NCBI RefSeq assembly: GCF_001718315.1
Contig: NZ_CP013362.1
Coordinates: forward strand, 124,001 to 188,000
Length of the DNA stretch: 64,000 nucleotides
Reading direction: 5' to 3'
Source of the DNA: Burkholderia diffusa
GTDB taxonomy: Bacteria; Pseudomonadota; Gammaproteobacteria; Burkholderiales; Burkholderiaceae
Below are positions 53,060 through 61,340 of this stretch, piece by piece (positions within the stretch are counted from its first letter, which is position 1; every line of letters begins with the position of its first letter). Below the pieces are notes generated by a model that saw only the letters and a list, made by a program, of their open reading frames with translations, searched no databases and had not been told where the DNA came from. Made by a program: the position numbers and the translations under genes.

Positions 53060-54499
53060 TCAGGCGAGGTAGTTCGACCACTTCTGGTGTTCGCGGTAGT
53101 ACTGCTCCTCCGCGTCCGTCAGGCCGGTCTCCTTGTACCAGGGGATGTGCTTGCAGGTGTAGCGGCCCGCGAACCGGACGCCGCAGAGATGCGAGTCGCG
53201 GCGGAAGTAGCGCTTGTTGTAGACGGCGAACGTCGTATCGATCGGCGCGTTGTAGATCGGGTCGCCGCCCGCCGTGCTGCCGATCTGGTGGCGCCAGAAA
53301 TTCGCCTCCCATTCGAGCGTGGTGTATTGGCGGTCGCCGCAGAAGAGCGTCGTTTCCTTCATCAGCTCCGGTTGCGAGATGTCGAGCGCGAAGCCGGCCT
53401 TGCCGGCCTGGAATGCTTCGGTCGCGTCGATCAGCTCGAACAGGAATTCGGGCGGCAGCGCGTCGTTCAGTTCGAGGTCCGGGTCGGTCACGCAGAAGAG
53501 GTCCGGCAGGCGCGCGTAGTTCGCGTCCGACAGGAACACGTCGCGCGGGCCCGCGTTGCGATCGAGGCGCACGACGGTCGCGTCGTCCTGCACGCTTTCC
53601 AGGAACGCCAGCATGTCCGGCGCGCTCGACGCGTTGTCGACGATCACGATGTTGCGCAGGCCGCGCGCCTTCAGCTGAGCCACCATCCGGCGCGTATAGG
53701 TCGGATTGTTGAAGGTCGGGATCAGCACCGGCACCGTGGCGACCAGACCGCCTGCGAAATGCCGGAACTGACGGCTGCCGGGCAGCGTCGTGCAGAGCGT
53801 CGCGTTCGGCACCAGCGGCATCGCGACCGGCTGCGGCGCCGGCGCGGATTGCATCACATGCGCCTCGAGGTCCGCGAGGTCCTGCCGCGTGTCGGCGTCG
53901 TCGGGCATCAGCGCGGCGGCCTTGCGCATCGGCGCGAGGGCTTCCGCGTGGCGCTCCTGTTGAATCAGCGTAACGGCCAGCGCCCGCCAGCCGAGCCCGA
54001 CGTCGGGCATCCATTCGGTCAGCTGGGTCGCGATGCCTTCCGCCTGCGCGAATTGCCGCTTGTCGAGCAGCGCCGCGAGCGTATTCATGAATTCGGAGAG
54101 GACGGCCGCGAGTTCGTCGGCGGTGGCCGACGGCGCATCGGCCGCCGCGAGTTCGAGCGACAGCGCGTCGATGCCGTGCGTGCGGGCCTGCGCGACCAGC
54201 GCGCGCGCCGCATCCATCTGGTTGTCGCGCGTCAGCGCGTCGATGCACGCGATCCAGTAGCGCCGCTGCGACGGCTCGGTCGCCACCGCGGCCCGGAAAT
54301 GCCGCAGCGCGGCGTCGCGCCGGTCGAGCTGTTCGAGCACCGTCGCGAGGCGGAGGTGCGAATCGGCGTGTTCGGGATGCGCTTGCAGGATCTGGCGGTA
54401 GGCCTGCTCCGCGTCCTGAAGCGAGCCGGCGGCGTGAAGCGCGGCGGCGCGGGCCAGCTCGGCCTCGGAAACGGGAGCGGCGATGACTGTGTCATTCAT
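53060..54499 (-). CDS. TPR protein fused to a family 2-like glycosyltransferase domain
   Basis: This 479-residue protein has tetratricopeptide repeats at about 10-225 (AAALHAAGSLQDAEQAYRQI, ILQAHPEHADSHLRLATVLE, and later LTEWMPDVGLGWRALAVTLI). A GT-A-type domain runs from about 240 to 479 with PVLIPTFNNPTYTRRMVAQL, VIVDNASSAPDM, DRNAGPRDVFL and the acidic metal-site-like TDPDLELND. The fusion resembles protein-modifying glycosyltransferases in flagellar or surface-glycan loci. ATG 54499 gives a compact N-terminus. The 379-base gap to rep shows nothing I can name. Confidence 0.72.
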   Translation of the reverse strand: MNDTVIAAPVSEAELARAAALHAAGSLQDAEQAYRQILQAHPEHADSHLRLATVLEQLDRRDAALRHFRAAVATEPSQRRYWIACIDALTRDNQMDAARALVAQARTHGIDALSLELAAADAPSATADELAAVLSEFMNTLAALLDKRQFAQAEGIATQLTEWMPDVGLGWRALAVTLIQQERHAEALAPMRKAAALMPDDADTRQDLADLEAHVMQSAPAPQPVAMPLVPNATLCTTLPGSRQFRHFAGGLVATVPVLIPTFNNPTYTRRMVAQLKARGLRNIVIVDNASSAPDMLAFLESVQDDATVVRLDRNAGPRDVFLSDANYARLPDLFCVTDPDLELNDALPPEFLFELIDATEAFQAGKAGFALDISQPELMKETTLFCGDRQYTTLEWEANFWRHQIGSTAGGDPIYNAPIDTTFAVYNKRYFRRDSHLCGVRFAGRYTCKHIPWYKETGLTDAEEQYYREHQKWSNYLA

Positions 54500-54878
54500 G
54501 GCGGCGGAAGTCGGTGACGGCGAATGAAGGGGCGCCGGCGCGTACTCGCCGACGTTTCGCGTATGTTGCCGCTGGGGGCCGCGCGGCCATGGATCAAACA
54601 GAGGGGAGATTTGCTGCCTGTTCGAATGTTCGGCGGGCGTCCGGCGGCGCGGGCCGCGCACGCGACGCGCGCCGGGAAAGGAAGCAGGAACGGGCGCGGA
54701 AAAAGGGGCGCGAAGTCTACCCGTGCCGCGCGTCGCCGCCCGGCGGCGGCGTCAGCCGCCGGCCGCCGCCGACGTGTTAACATGCGCGTCCTGCCCCGCG
54801 TGTCCGCCTGCAATCCAGGCCTGCCGCGCGCGGCATCCTCCCGGCGTTCCGCCGTCAACCGCAACATCATCCGTCATC

Positions 54879-56966
54879 ATGTCCGCAGGCCTCAACCCCG
54901 CTCAGAACGAAGCGGTGCGCTACCTCGACGGTCCCTGCCTCGTGCTCGCCGGCGCGGGCAGCGGCAAGACCCGCGTGATCACGCAGAAGATCGCGCACCT
55001 GATCGAAGCGAAAGGTTTCGAGCCGCGCCACATCGCGGCCGTCACGTTCACGAACAAGGCCGCCGCCGAAATGCGCGAGCGCGTGTCGAAGCTGCTGGAG
55101 GGCAAGACGCTCACCACGCCCGGCAAGGAAGGCCGCAAGGTGCCGGTGAACCAGCTCACCGTGTGCACGTTCCACTCGCTCGGCGTGCAGATCTTGCGCC
55201 AGGAGGCCGAGCACGTCGGCCTGAAGCCGCAGTTCTCGATCATGGATTCGGACGACTGCTTCGGGATGATCCAGGAGCAGATCGGCACCACCGACAAGGG
55301 CCTGATCCGCAAGATCCAGAGCACGATCTCGCTGTGGAAGAACGGCCTGATCATGCCCGAGGAGGCGATGACGATCGCGGCCAACGAGGACGAGCACCAG
55401 GCGGCGCTGGTCTACCGCAATTACGTCGCGACGCTGCACGCGTACCAGGCCGTCGACTTCGACGATCTGATCCGCCTGCCGGCCGAGCTGTTCGCGAAGA
55501 ACGAGCAGGTGCGCGACCGCTGGCAGAACAAGCTGCGCTACCTGCTGATCGACGAATACCAGGACACCAACGCGTGCCAGTACGAGCTGCTGAAGCTGCT
55601 CGCCGGCCCGCGCGCCGCGTTCACGGCGGTGGGCGACGACGATCAGGCGATCTACGGCTGGCGTGGCGCGACGCTTGAGAACCTCGCGCAGCTCGGCAAG
55701 GATTTCCCGAAGCTGCACGTGATCAAGCTCGAGCAGAACTACCGGTCGACGGTGCGCATCCTCACCGCCGCGAACAACGTGATCGCGAACAACCCGAAGC
55801 TGTTCGAGAAGAAGCTGTGGTCCGAGCACGGGATGGGCGACTCGATCACCGTCACGCCGTGCAACGACGAGGAACACGAAGCCGAATCGGTCGTGTTCCG
55901 GCTGTCCGCGCACAAGTTCGAGCGGCGCACGCAGTTCCGCGATTACGCGATCCTGTATCGCGGCAACTTCCAGGCGCGGATCTTCGAGCAGGTGCTGCGG
56001 CGCGAGCGGATCCCGTACGTGCTGTCGGGCGGCCAGTCGTTCTTCGACAAGGCCGAGATCAAGGACCTGTGCGCGTATCTGCGCCTGATCGCGAACGCCG
56101 ACGACGATCCCGCGTTCATCCGTGCGGTCACGACGCCGCGCCGCGGGATCGGCAACACGACGCTGGAAGCGCTCGGCTCGTTCGCGGGCCAGGCCAAGGT
56201 GTCGCTGTTCGAGGCCGTGTACATGGGCGGGATCGAGGCGCGGCTGTCCGCACGGCAGATCGAGCCGCTGCGGATGTTCTGCGACTTCATCCAGCGCCTG
56301 ACCGATCGCGCGGACAAGGAGCCCGCGACCGTCGTGCTCGACGACATGATGGAGGCCATCCACTACGAGGCCTATCTGTACGACGCGTTCGACGAGCGGC
56401 AGGCGCAGTCGAAGTGGCAGAACGTGCTCGAATTCCTCGAATGGCTGAAGCGCAAGGGCACCAAGCCCGAGGCGGAAGCCGTCGACGGCGAGGCCGACGG
56501 TTTCCACAACGCCGACGGGCTCGCCGATACCGGCAAGAACCTGCTCGGCCTGATCCAGACCGTCGCGCTGATGTCGATGCTCGAAGGCAAGGACGAGGAT
56601 CCGGACGCGGTGCGGCTGTCGACCGTCCATGCGTCGAAGGGGCTCGAGTATCCGCACGTGTTCCTGGTGGGTGTCGAGGAGGGGATCATGCCGCATCGCG
56701 GCGGCAGCGAGGACGACGGCCCGATCGACAACGAACGGATCGAGGAGGAGCGCCGGCTGATGTACGTCGCGATCACGCGCGCGCAACGCAGCCTGCATCT
56801 GAACTGGTGCAAGAAGCGCAAGCGGGCGCGCGAGACGGTCGTGTGCGAACCGTCTCGCTTCATCCCCGAGATGGGCCTGGACGAAGCGCCGCCGCCGACG
56901 CCGGAGGAAGCGCCGATGACGCCGAAGGACCGGCTCGCAAGCCTGAAGGCGCTGTTGCAGAAGTGA
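54879..56966 (+). CDS. rep: ATP-dependent DNA helicase Rep
   Basis: Rep is a 3'-5' superfamily 1 helicase that removes proteins ahead of replication forks. The 695-residue protein starts MSAGLNPAQNEAVRYLDGPC and has Walker A AGAGSGKTR with Lys30, HIAAVTFTNKAAAEMRERV, YLLIDEYQDTNACQYELLKL (motif II), VGDDDQAIYGWRGA, VIKLEQNYRST, STVHASKGLEYPHVFLVGVE and YVAITRAQRSL. The 2B region is slightly larger than in E. coli Rep (673). It matches Rep better than UvrD in the N-terminal third. Confidence 0.92.
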   Translation: MSAGLNPAQNEAVRYLDGPCLVLAGAGSGKTRVITQKIAHLIEAKGFEPRHIAAVTFTNKAAAEMRERVSKLLEGKTLTTPGKEGRKVPVNQLTVCTFHSLGVQILRQEAEHVGLKPQFSIMDSDDCFGMIQEQIGTTDKGLIRKIQSTISLWKNGLIMPEEAMTIAANEDEHQAALVYRNYVATLHAYQAVDFDDLIRLPAELFAKNEQVRDRWQNKLRYLLIDEYQDTNACQYELLKLLAGPRAAFTAVGDDDQAIYGWRGATLENLAQLGKDFPKLHVIKLEQNYRSTVRILTAANNVIANNPKLFEKKLWSEHGMGDSITVTPCNDEEHEAESVVFRLSAHKFERRTQFRDYAILYRGNFQARIFEQVLRRERIPYVLSGGQSFFDKAEIKDLCAYLRLIANADDDPAFIRAVTTPRRGIGNTTLEALGSFAGQAKVSLFEAVYMGGIEARLSARQIEPLRMFCDFIQRLTDRADKEPATVVLDDMMEAIHYEAYLYDAFDERQAQSKWQNVLEFLEWLKRKGTKPEAEAVDGEADGFHNADGLADTGKNLLGLIQTVALMSMLEGKDEDPDAVRLSTVHASKGLEYPHVFLVGVEEGIMPHRGGSEDDGPIDNERIEEERRLMYVAITRAQRSLHLNWCKKRKRARETVVCEPSRFIPEMGLDEAPPPTPEEAPMTPKDRLASLKALLQK

Positions 56967-57000
56967 CGTGCGCGGCGGCCGGGCCGGCCGTCCCGGCAAC

Positions 57001-57040
57001 GAAAAACCCCCGCGATGCGCGTGCGCCGCGGGGGTTTTTT
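57001..57040. terminator. Bidirectional terminator between rep and the cytochrome gene
   Basis: ACCCCCGCG (57006-57014) and CGCGGGGGT (57027-57035) form a 9-bp stem with a 12-base loop, flanked by AAAAA upstream and TTTTTT downstream. It can serve both rep and the convergent cytochrome c gene. Confidence 0.9.
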
Positions 57041-57054
57041 CTGGCCGGCGGGTG

Positions 57055-57954
57055 TTACTTCGCGGCGTTCACCATGTAGTCGACGGCCGCCTTCACGTCG
57101 GCGTCGGACGCGTTGGACCCGCCCTTCGGCGGCATCGCGCCCTTGCCGTGCAGTGCGTAGTTGTAGACGGTATCCATCGAATCCTTCAGGCGTGGCGCCC
57201 AATCCTCCTTGCTGCCGAACTTCGGCGCGCCGAGCACGCCGGCCGCGTGACACGCCTGGCAAACCTGCGTGTACAGCGCCTTGCCGGCCGATGCGGCGTC
57301 GGCGCTGGTCGGCGCGGCCGCGGGCTTTTCGCCGGCCTTCGGAATCGCGGCGATCGCGGCCATCGCAGCGGCGGCCTGTGCGTTCGATGCATCGGCGCCC
57401 GATGCGCCTGCCGCACCCGCCGCGCCGCTCGCCGCCGGTGCCGCATTGGCGGCCGGGGCAGCCGGTTCGGGGAAGTTCGCGCCGTCGTTGTTGGCCATGT
57501 AGACGATCGCGCGCGCGATTTCATAGTCGCTGACGTCGTCGGGATTCGTGCCGCCACGCGGCGGCATCGCGCCCTTGCCCGACAGCGCCGTCTTCAGCAG
57601 CGTGTCGAAGCCCTGCGAGATGCGCGGCGCCCAGTCGTCCTTGTTGCCGAACTTCGGCGCGCCGGCGGCGCCCGTGCCGTGACAGGTCACGCACACGGCC
57701 TTGTAGACTTCCTCGCCGGTCTTGTACGTGCGGGGCGCGTTGGCGTCCTTCACGTCGACCTTCGCGAGCGGTGCGATTCGCGCGGCGACCTGTTCGTCCG
57801 ATAGCGCGTCCGTGCCTGCGCCGGAACGGAACGCATGGTTGGCGTAGGTGGCAAACAGGACGATCAGGGCGATCGGAATCGCGAATGATGCGATGACGAC
57901 GGCAATCAGCTGCCCGGGGGTTTTGACGGGAGATTCGTGGGGTGCTTCGCTCAT
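57055..57954 (-). CDS. Membrane-anchored dihaem c-type cytochrome (cytochrome c5 family)
   Basis: This 299-residue protein has one N-terminal membrane helix (about 15-37, LIAVVIASFAIPIALIVLFA) and two cytochrome c domains facing the periplasm. Haem sites are CVTCH at residues 88-92 and CQACH at 232-236, each followed by a Met-ligand segment AMPPRGG or AMPPKGG. An Ala-rich linker (about 155-205) separates the domains. It is likely an electron carrier between the quinol oxidase arm and terminal oxidases. It converges with rep. Confidence 0.92.
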   Translation of the reverse strand: MSEAPHESPVKTPGQLIAVVIASFAIPIALIVLFATYANHAFRSGAGTDALSDEQVAARIAPLAKVDVKDANAPRTYKTGEEVYKAVCVTCHGTGAAGAPKFGNKDDWAPRISQGFDTLLKTALSGKGAMPPRGGTNPDDVSDYEIARAIVYMANNDGANFPEPAAPAANAAPAASGAAGAAGASGADASNAQAAAAMAAIAAIPKAGEKPAAAPTSADAASAGKALYTQVCQACHAAGVLGAPKFGSKEDWAPRLKDSMDTVYNYALHGKGAMPPKGGSNASDADVKAAVDYMVNAAK

Positions 57955-58207
57955 GCTTGCCTCGTCTCCGTGAATAGGAATTGTGAGCGCGGTGCAACGG
58001 CAAAATGGCAGTCCAATGAAGCACGGACGATTATAGACGGAACGTTTACATCACGGCGAGCGGCGCGAAGGCGCGTGTTTACCCGCACGAATTGGGGGCC
58101 CGACGGGGATTCTGCGGGCAAGGTGGACGCTTCATGGGAAACCGGGTATCCTTGCCGTCTTGCCAATGGTGGGCGGCCGGTTTATTGGGGTCGTTTCACT
58201 GTCACAC

Positions 58208-58283
58208 GCGCCCGTAGCTCAATGGATAGAGTACTGCCCTCCGAAGGCAGGGGTTGCTGGTTCGATCCCAGCCGGGCGCGCCA
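58208..58283 (+). tRNA. tRNA-Arg (anticodon CCG)
   Basis: The 76-base gene folds as a full cloverleaf. The acceptor pairs GCGCCCG (58208-58214) with CGGGCGC (58273-58279), followed by G and an encoded CCA. The anticodon arm is CTGCC-CTCCGAA-GGCAG, giving anticodon CCG, which reads CGG (arginine). The T arm is GCTGG-TTCGATC-CCAGC. It stands alone, 241 bases after the cytochrome gene start. A TTGCCA (58160-58165) with a weak TTATTG about 16 bases on may be its promoter. Confidence 0.97.
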
Positions 58284-58828
58284 AATAGCCTGATTCCAGG
58301 TACCGAATTTCCCCGATCCGTTTTTCCGAATTCACTGAAGCGTCGCATCGCGCATTCGTTCGCGTCCGCATGGCTTTCCCTCGTCGTTTCGTCGCCAGAC
58401 CGTTGTGCGAGACGCCAACGCAACGACAACTCCAGGCGTCGATCGCGGTGGTCGTCCGCGCATCGCGCGGACTCTCGAGTCGCCACGGACCGCCCCGGCA
58501 TGAACGATCAAGACCCGATCAGTCATGGGCCCGAGCGCGCCCCCGACACGCCCCCCTCCCGCGATGCGACGAATTACGGGTGTTTTGCTCGACTGATCGT
58601 CCCTTCGAAACACGGCGAACGTCGCGACAATATCCGCGAGTTTCCTGCCGTCGGCGCCGATGCGTCGGCGTGTCCGCGCCCGCCTTTCATGCGACCGGCG
58701 CCCCCGTCTGATGGCGCGGGCGCCGGCTGTCGCACGCCTGAAGCGCCGTCCGGGCATCGTCCGGGGCTATCGCCCGGGCGGCCGGCTCGTCATCCATGCC
58801 TGTCGCAGACCCAGCGGAAGCCCGGCCT
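58284..58828. other. Non-coding stretch between tRNA-Arg and the OGT-like genes
   Basis: About 545 bases hold no credible gene; the open frames here have Arg/Ser-rich chance products. The segment just after the tRNA (58284-58340) is AT-richer. I see no tRNA-end duplicate, integrase remnant or repeat, and I cannot place a promoter for the OGT genes with confidence. Confidence 0.5.
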
Positions 58829-60682
58829 ATGAACGAAAACCTCCTCGAACGCGGACACCCGTCCGGCAGCGTACGGGAACCGTCCGACGGCCTGTCCGGC
58901 GCGGACACGCCAGTCGAGGCATTGCTGACATGCGCGCTCGAACATTACGACGCAGGCCGGCTCGATGCCGCCGGGCGTCTGTGCCGGCAGGTTCTGCAAC
59001 GCGAACCCGAACGCGCCGACGCGCTGCACGTGCAAGGACTGCTCGCGTTTCGCCGCGGCGACTTCGACGGCGCGGTCGCGGCGATCGCGGACGCGATCCG
59101 GCGCGATCCGCAGGCACGCTATTACTACAACCTGGGCACCGTGATGGCCGCGCACAACCGGCCCGCGGCGGCGGCCGAGTGCTTCCGGCAGGCGCTTGCG
59201 CTGCAACCGGACGACCCCGATGCGTACAACAACCTCGGCAACGCGTTGCGCTCGCTGAAGGATTGCGAAGGCGCGGTGGAGGCGCTGGGCACGGCGATCC
59301 GGCTGCGGCCCGACCACGCGCAGGCCTACAACAATCTCGCGAACGCGATGCTCGATGCGGGCGAACTGGAGGCCGCGCTCGATGGCTACCGCGCCGCGAT
59401 CGCGTTGCGGCCGGACCTTCTCGAGCCGCACGACAACCTGCTGTTCGCGTTGAATTACAGTGCGGCCGCCGCGCCGCAGGTTCATTTCGATGCCGCGCGC
59501 CGTTACGGCGCGCAGGCCGCCGCGCGCGCGGTGCCGTACCGCTCGTGGCCGACCAACGACGGGGCGAGACCGCTGCGGGTCGGCATCGTATCGGGCGATC
59601 TGAAGCATCACCCGGTCGGCTATTTCCTCGAAAGCGTGCTGCGCGCGACCGATCGCACGCGCGTCGTGTTCGTTGCATATCCGACCCGCGACATCAAGGA
59701 CGACCTGACGCAGCGGCTGCGCCCGCTGTTCGCCGGCTGGACGAGCGTCGCCGCGCTGAGCGACGAGGCCGCGGCCCGGCGGATTCGCGATGATGCGATC
59801 GACATCCTGGTCGACGCGGCGGGCCACACGATCTTCAACCGGCTCGCGCTGTTCGCGTGGAAGCCGGCGCCGGTGCAGGTTTCGTGGATCGGCTATGTCG
59901 CCACCACCGGGCTCGACGCGATCGATTACGTGCTGGGCGATCGCCACGTGCTGCCGGCCGACGAGGAAGCGCATTTCGTCGAGCGGCCGTGGCGCCTGCC
60001 CGACAGCTACCTGTGCTACACGCCGCCGCGCGATGCGATCGTGCCCGGCCCGCTGCCGCAACTGACCGGCGGCACGGTGACGTTCGGCTATTTCGGCAAG
60101 CTCGGCAAGATGAGTGACGCGGTCGTGCGCGTGTGGTCGCGGGTGCTCGCGGCGGTGCCTCGGTCGCAGCTGCTGCTCAAGGCGAGCGAGCTGGCCGGCG
60201 CGTATGCGGTGCGCCGCACGCGCGAGCGGTTCGCGCAGCACGGTATCGATCCGGCGCGGCTGCTGCTCGAACCGAATGCGCCGCGCGGTGAATACCTGGC
60301 GTCGTACCGCCGCGTCGACGTGATGCTCAGCCCATTTCCGTATTCGGGCGGCACGACGACCGCAGATGCGCTGTGGATGGGCGTGCCCGTGCTCGGCATC
60401 CGGGGCGACCGGTTCGTCACGCATATCTGCGAAAGCCTGCTGCGGACGGTCGGCCTGTCCGACTGGATCGCGCGCGACGAAGACGACTACGTCGCGAAAG
60501 CCGCGGCGTTCGCGACCGATCCGGCGCAACTGCGGCTGCTGCGGACCGGCCTGCGCATGCAGTTGATCGCATCGCCGCTGTGCAACGCGCCGCGCTTCGC
60601 ACGGCACCTCGAGGACGCGTTCCACGGAATGTGGGCTCGTCGTGCGGACGGAGCTGGCGATGTCGCCGGCTCGCACGACTGA
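58829..60682 (+). CDS. TPR-containing O-GlcNAc-transferase-like glycosyltransferase (copy 1)
   Basis: This 617-residue protein has TPR repeats in its N-terminal third (about 25-200, with PDDPDAYNNLGNALRSLKDC and DHAQAYNNLANAMLDAGELE). A GT41 (O-GlcNAc transferase/SPINDLY-like) catalytic half follows, with LRVGIVSGDLKHHPVGYFLE, PVQVSWIGYVATTGLDAIDY, RPWRLPDSYLCYTPP, FGYFGKLGKMSDAVVRVWS and SPFPYSGGTTTADALWMGVP. Such enzymes glycosylate proteins, often flagellins. The start is ATG 58829 with GGAAG upstream; ATG 58796 is in frame. It is the shortest of three tandem relatives. Confidence 0.85.
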   Translation: MNENLLERGHPSGSVREPSDGLSGADTPVEALLTCALEHYDAGRLDAAGRLCRQVLQREPERADALHVQGLLAFRRGDFDGAVAAIADAIRRDPQARYYYNLGTVMAAHNRPAAAAECFRQALALQPDDPDAYNNLGNALRSLKDCEGAVEALGTAIRLRPDHAQAYNNLANAMLDAGELEAALDGYRAAIALRPDLLEPHDNLLFALNYSAAAAPQVHFDAARRYGAQAAARAVPYRSWPTNDGARPLRVGIVSGDLKHHPVGYFLESVLRATDRTRVVFVAYPTRDIKDDLTQRLRPLFAGWTSVAALSDEAAARRIRDDAIDILVDAAGHTIFNRLALFAWKPAPVQVSWIGYVATTGLDAIDYVLGDRHVLPADEEAHFVERPWRLPDSYLCYTPPRDAIVPGPLPQLTGGTVTFGYFGKLGKMSDAVVRVWSRVLAAVPRSQLLLKASELAGAYAVRRTRERFAQHGIDPARLLLEPNAPRGEYLASYRRVDVMLSPFPYSGGTTTADALWMGVPVLGIRGDRFVTHICESLLRTVGLSDWIARDEDDYVAKAAAFATDPAQLRLLRTGLRMQLIASPLCNAPRFARHLEDAFHGMWARRADGAGDVAGSHD

Positions 60683-60697
60683 CCGATCGACCGAACC

Positions 60698-61340
60698 GCG
60701 CGCGAACGACGAAACGACGCAACGACGCAACGACGCAACGACGACATGCAACAGACCACGGACATTCTCGGCGCCGCACTGGCGCATCACCAGGCGGGCC
60801 GGCTGGGCGACGCGAAGGCGGGCTACGAGCAGCTGCTCGCGCGCGAGCCCGCGCATCCGGATGCGCTGCATTTCCTCGGACTGCTGACCTGTCAGGCAGG
60901 GCAGCCGGAGGAAGGGATCGCGCTGATGCGCCGCTCGATCGACGCATATCCGAGCGCGATCTATCACAACAACCTGGGCAACGCGCTGCGCGAGCGCGGC
61001 CGGCTCGACGACGCGATCGCGCAGTACCGCGAAGCGGTGCGGCGGCAGCCGGACTACGCGGAAGCGCACAACAACCTCGGCGATGCGCTGCGCGAGGCGC
61101 GGCAACCGGATGCGTCGATGCAGCACTGCGCGCAGGCGATCGCGCTGCGGCCGGACTATGCGCAGGCGTACAACAACCTGGGCAACGCGCTGAAGGACCT
61201 TGGGCAGTCGGATGCGGCGGTGCTCGCATACAGCAAGGCGATCGAACACGATCCGCGCTACGCGGATGCATACAACAATCTCGGCAACGTGCTGACGGCG
61301 CAGCGCAAGTTCGACGCGGCGGTCGACAGCTATCGCGCGG
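60698..61340 (+). repeat. Long direct repeat, copy A (5' part of OGT-like gene 2)
   Basis: From 60698 the sequence matches copy B, which begins at 63273, at a constant offset of 2575 bases with only scattered single changes. The match covers the octamer tract, the start codon and about 195 codons, and fades after about 61340 (63915 in the other copy). It shows a recent duplication or gene conversion. Confidence 0.9.
60704..60743 (+). repeat. Octanucleotide repeat tract before OGT-like gene 2
   Basis: Five 8-base units lie in a row: GAACGACG, AAACGACG, then CAACGACG three times. The tract ends 2 bases before the ATG and occupies the place where a ribosome-binding site would normally be. No purine-rich Shine-Dalgarno box is visible. 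Confidence 0.85.

Noticed and set aside
58284..58828. Open frames after the tRNA as genes
   Set aside because: The products are Arg/Ser/Pro-rich, lack ribosome sites, and overlap on both strands as expected by chance.
60704..60743. Octamer tract as a CRISPR array
   Set aside because: The units are 8 bases without spacers and lie directly before a start codon; no cas genes are present.
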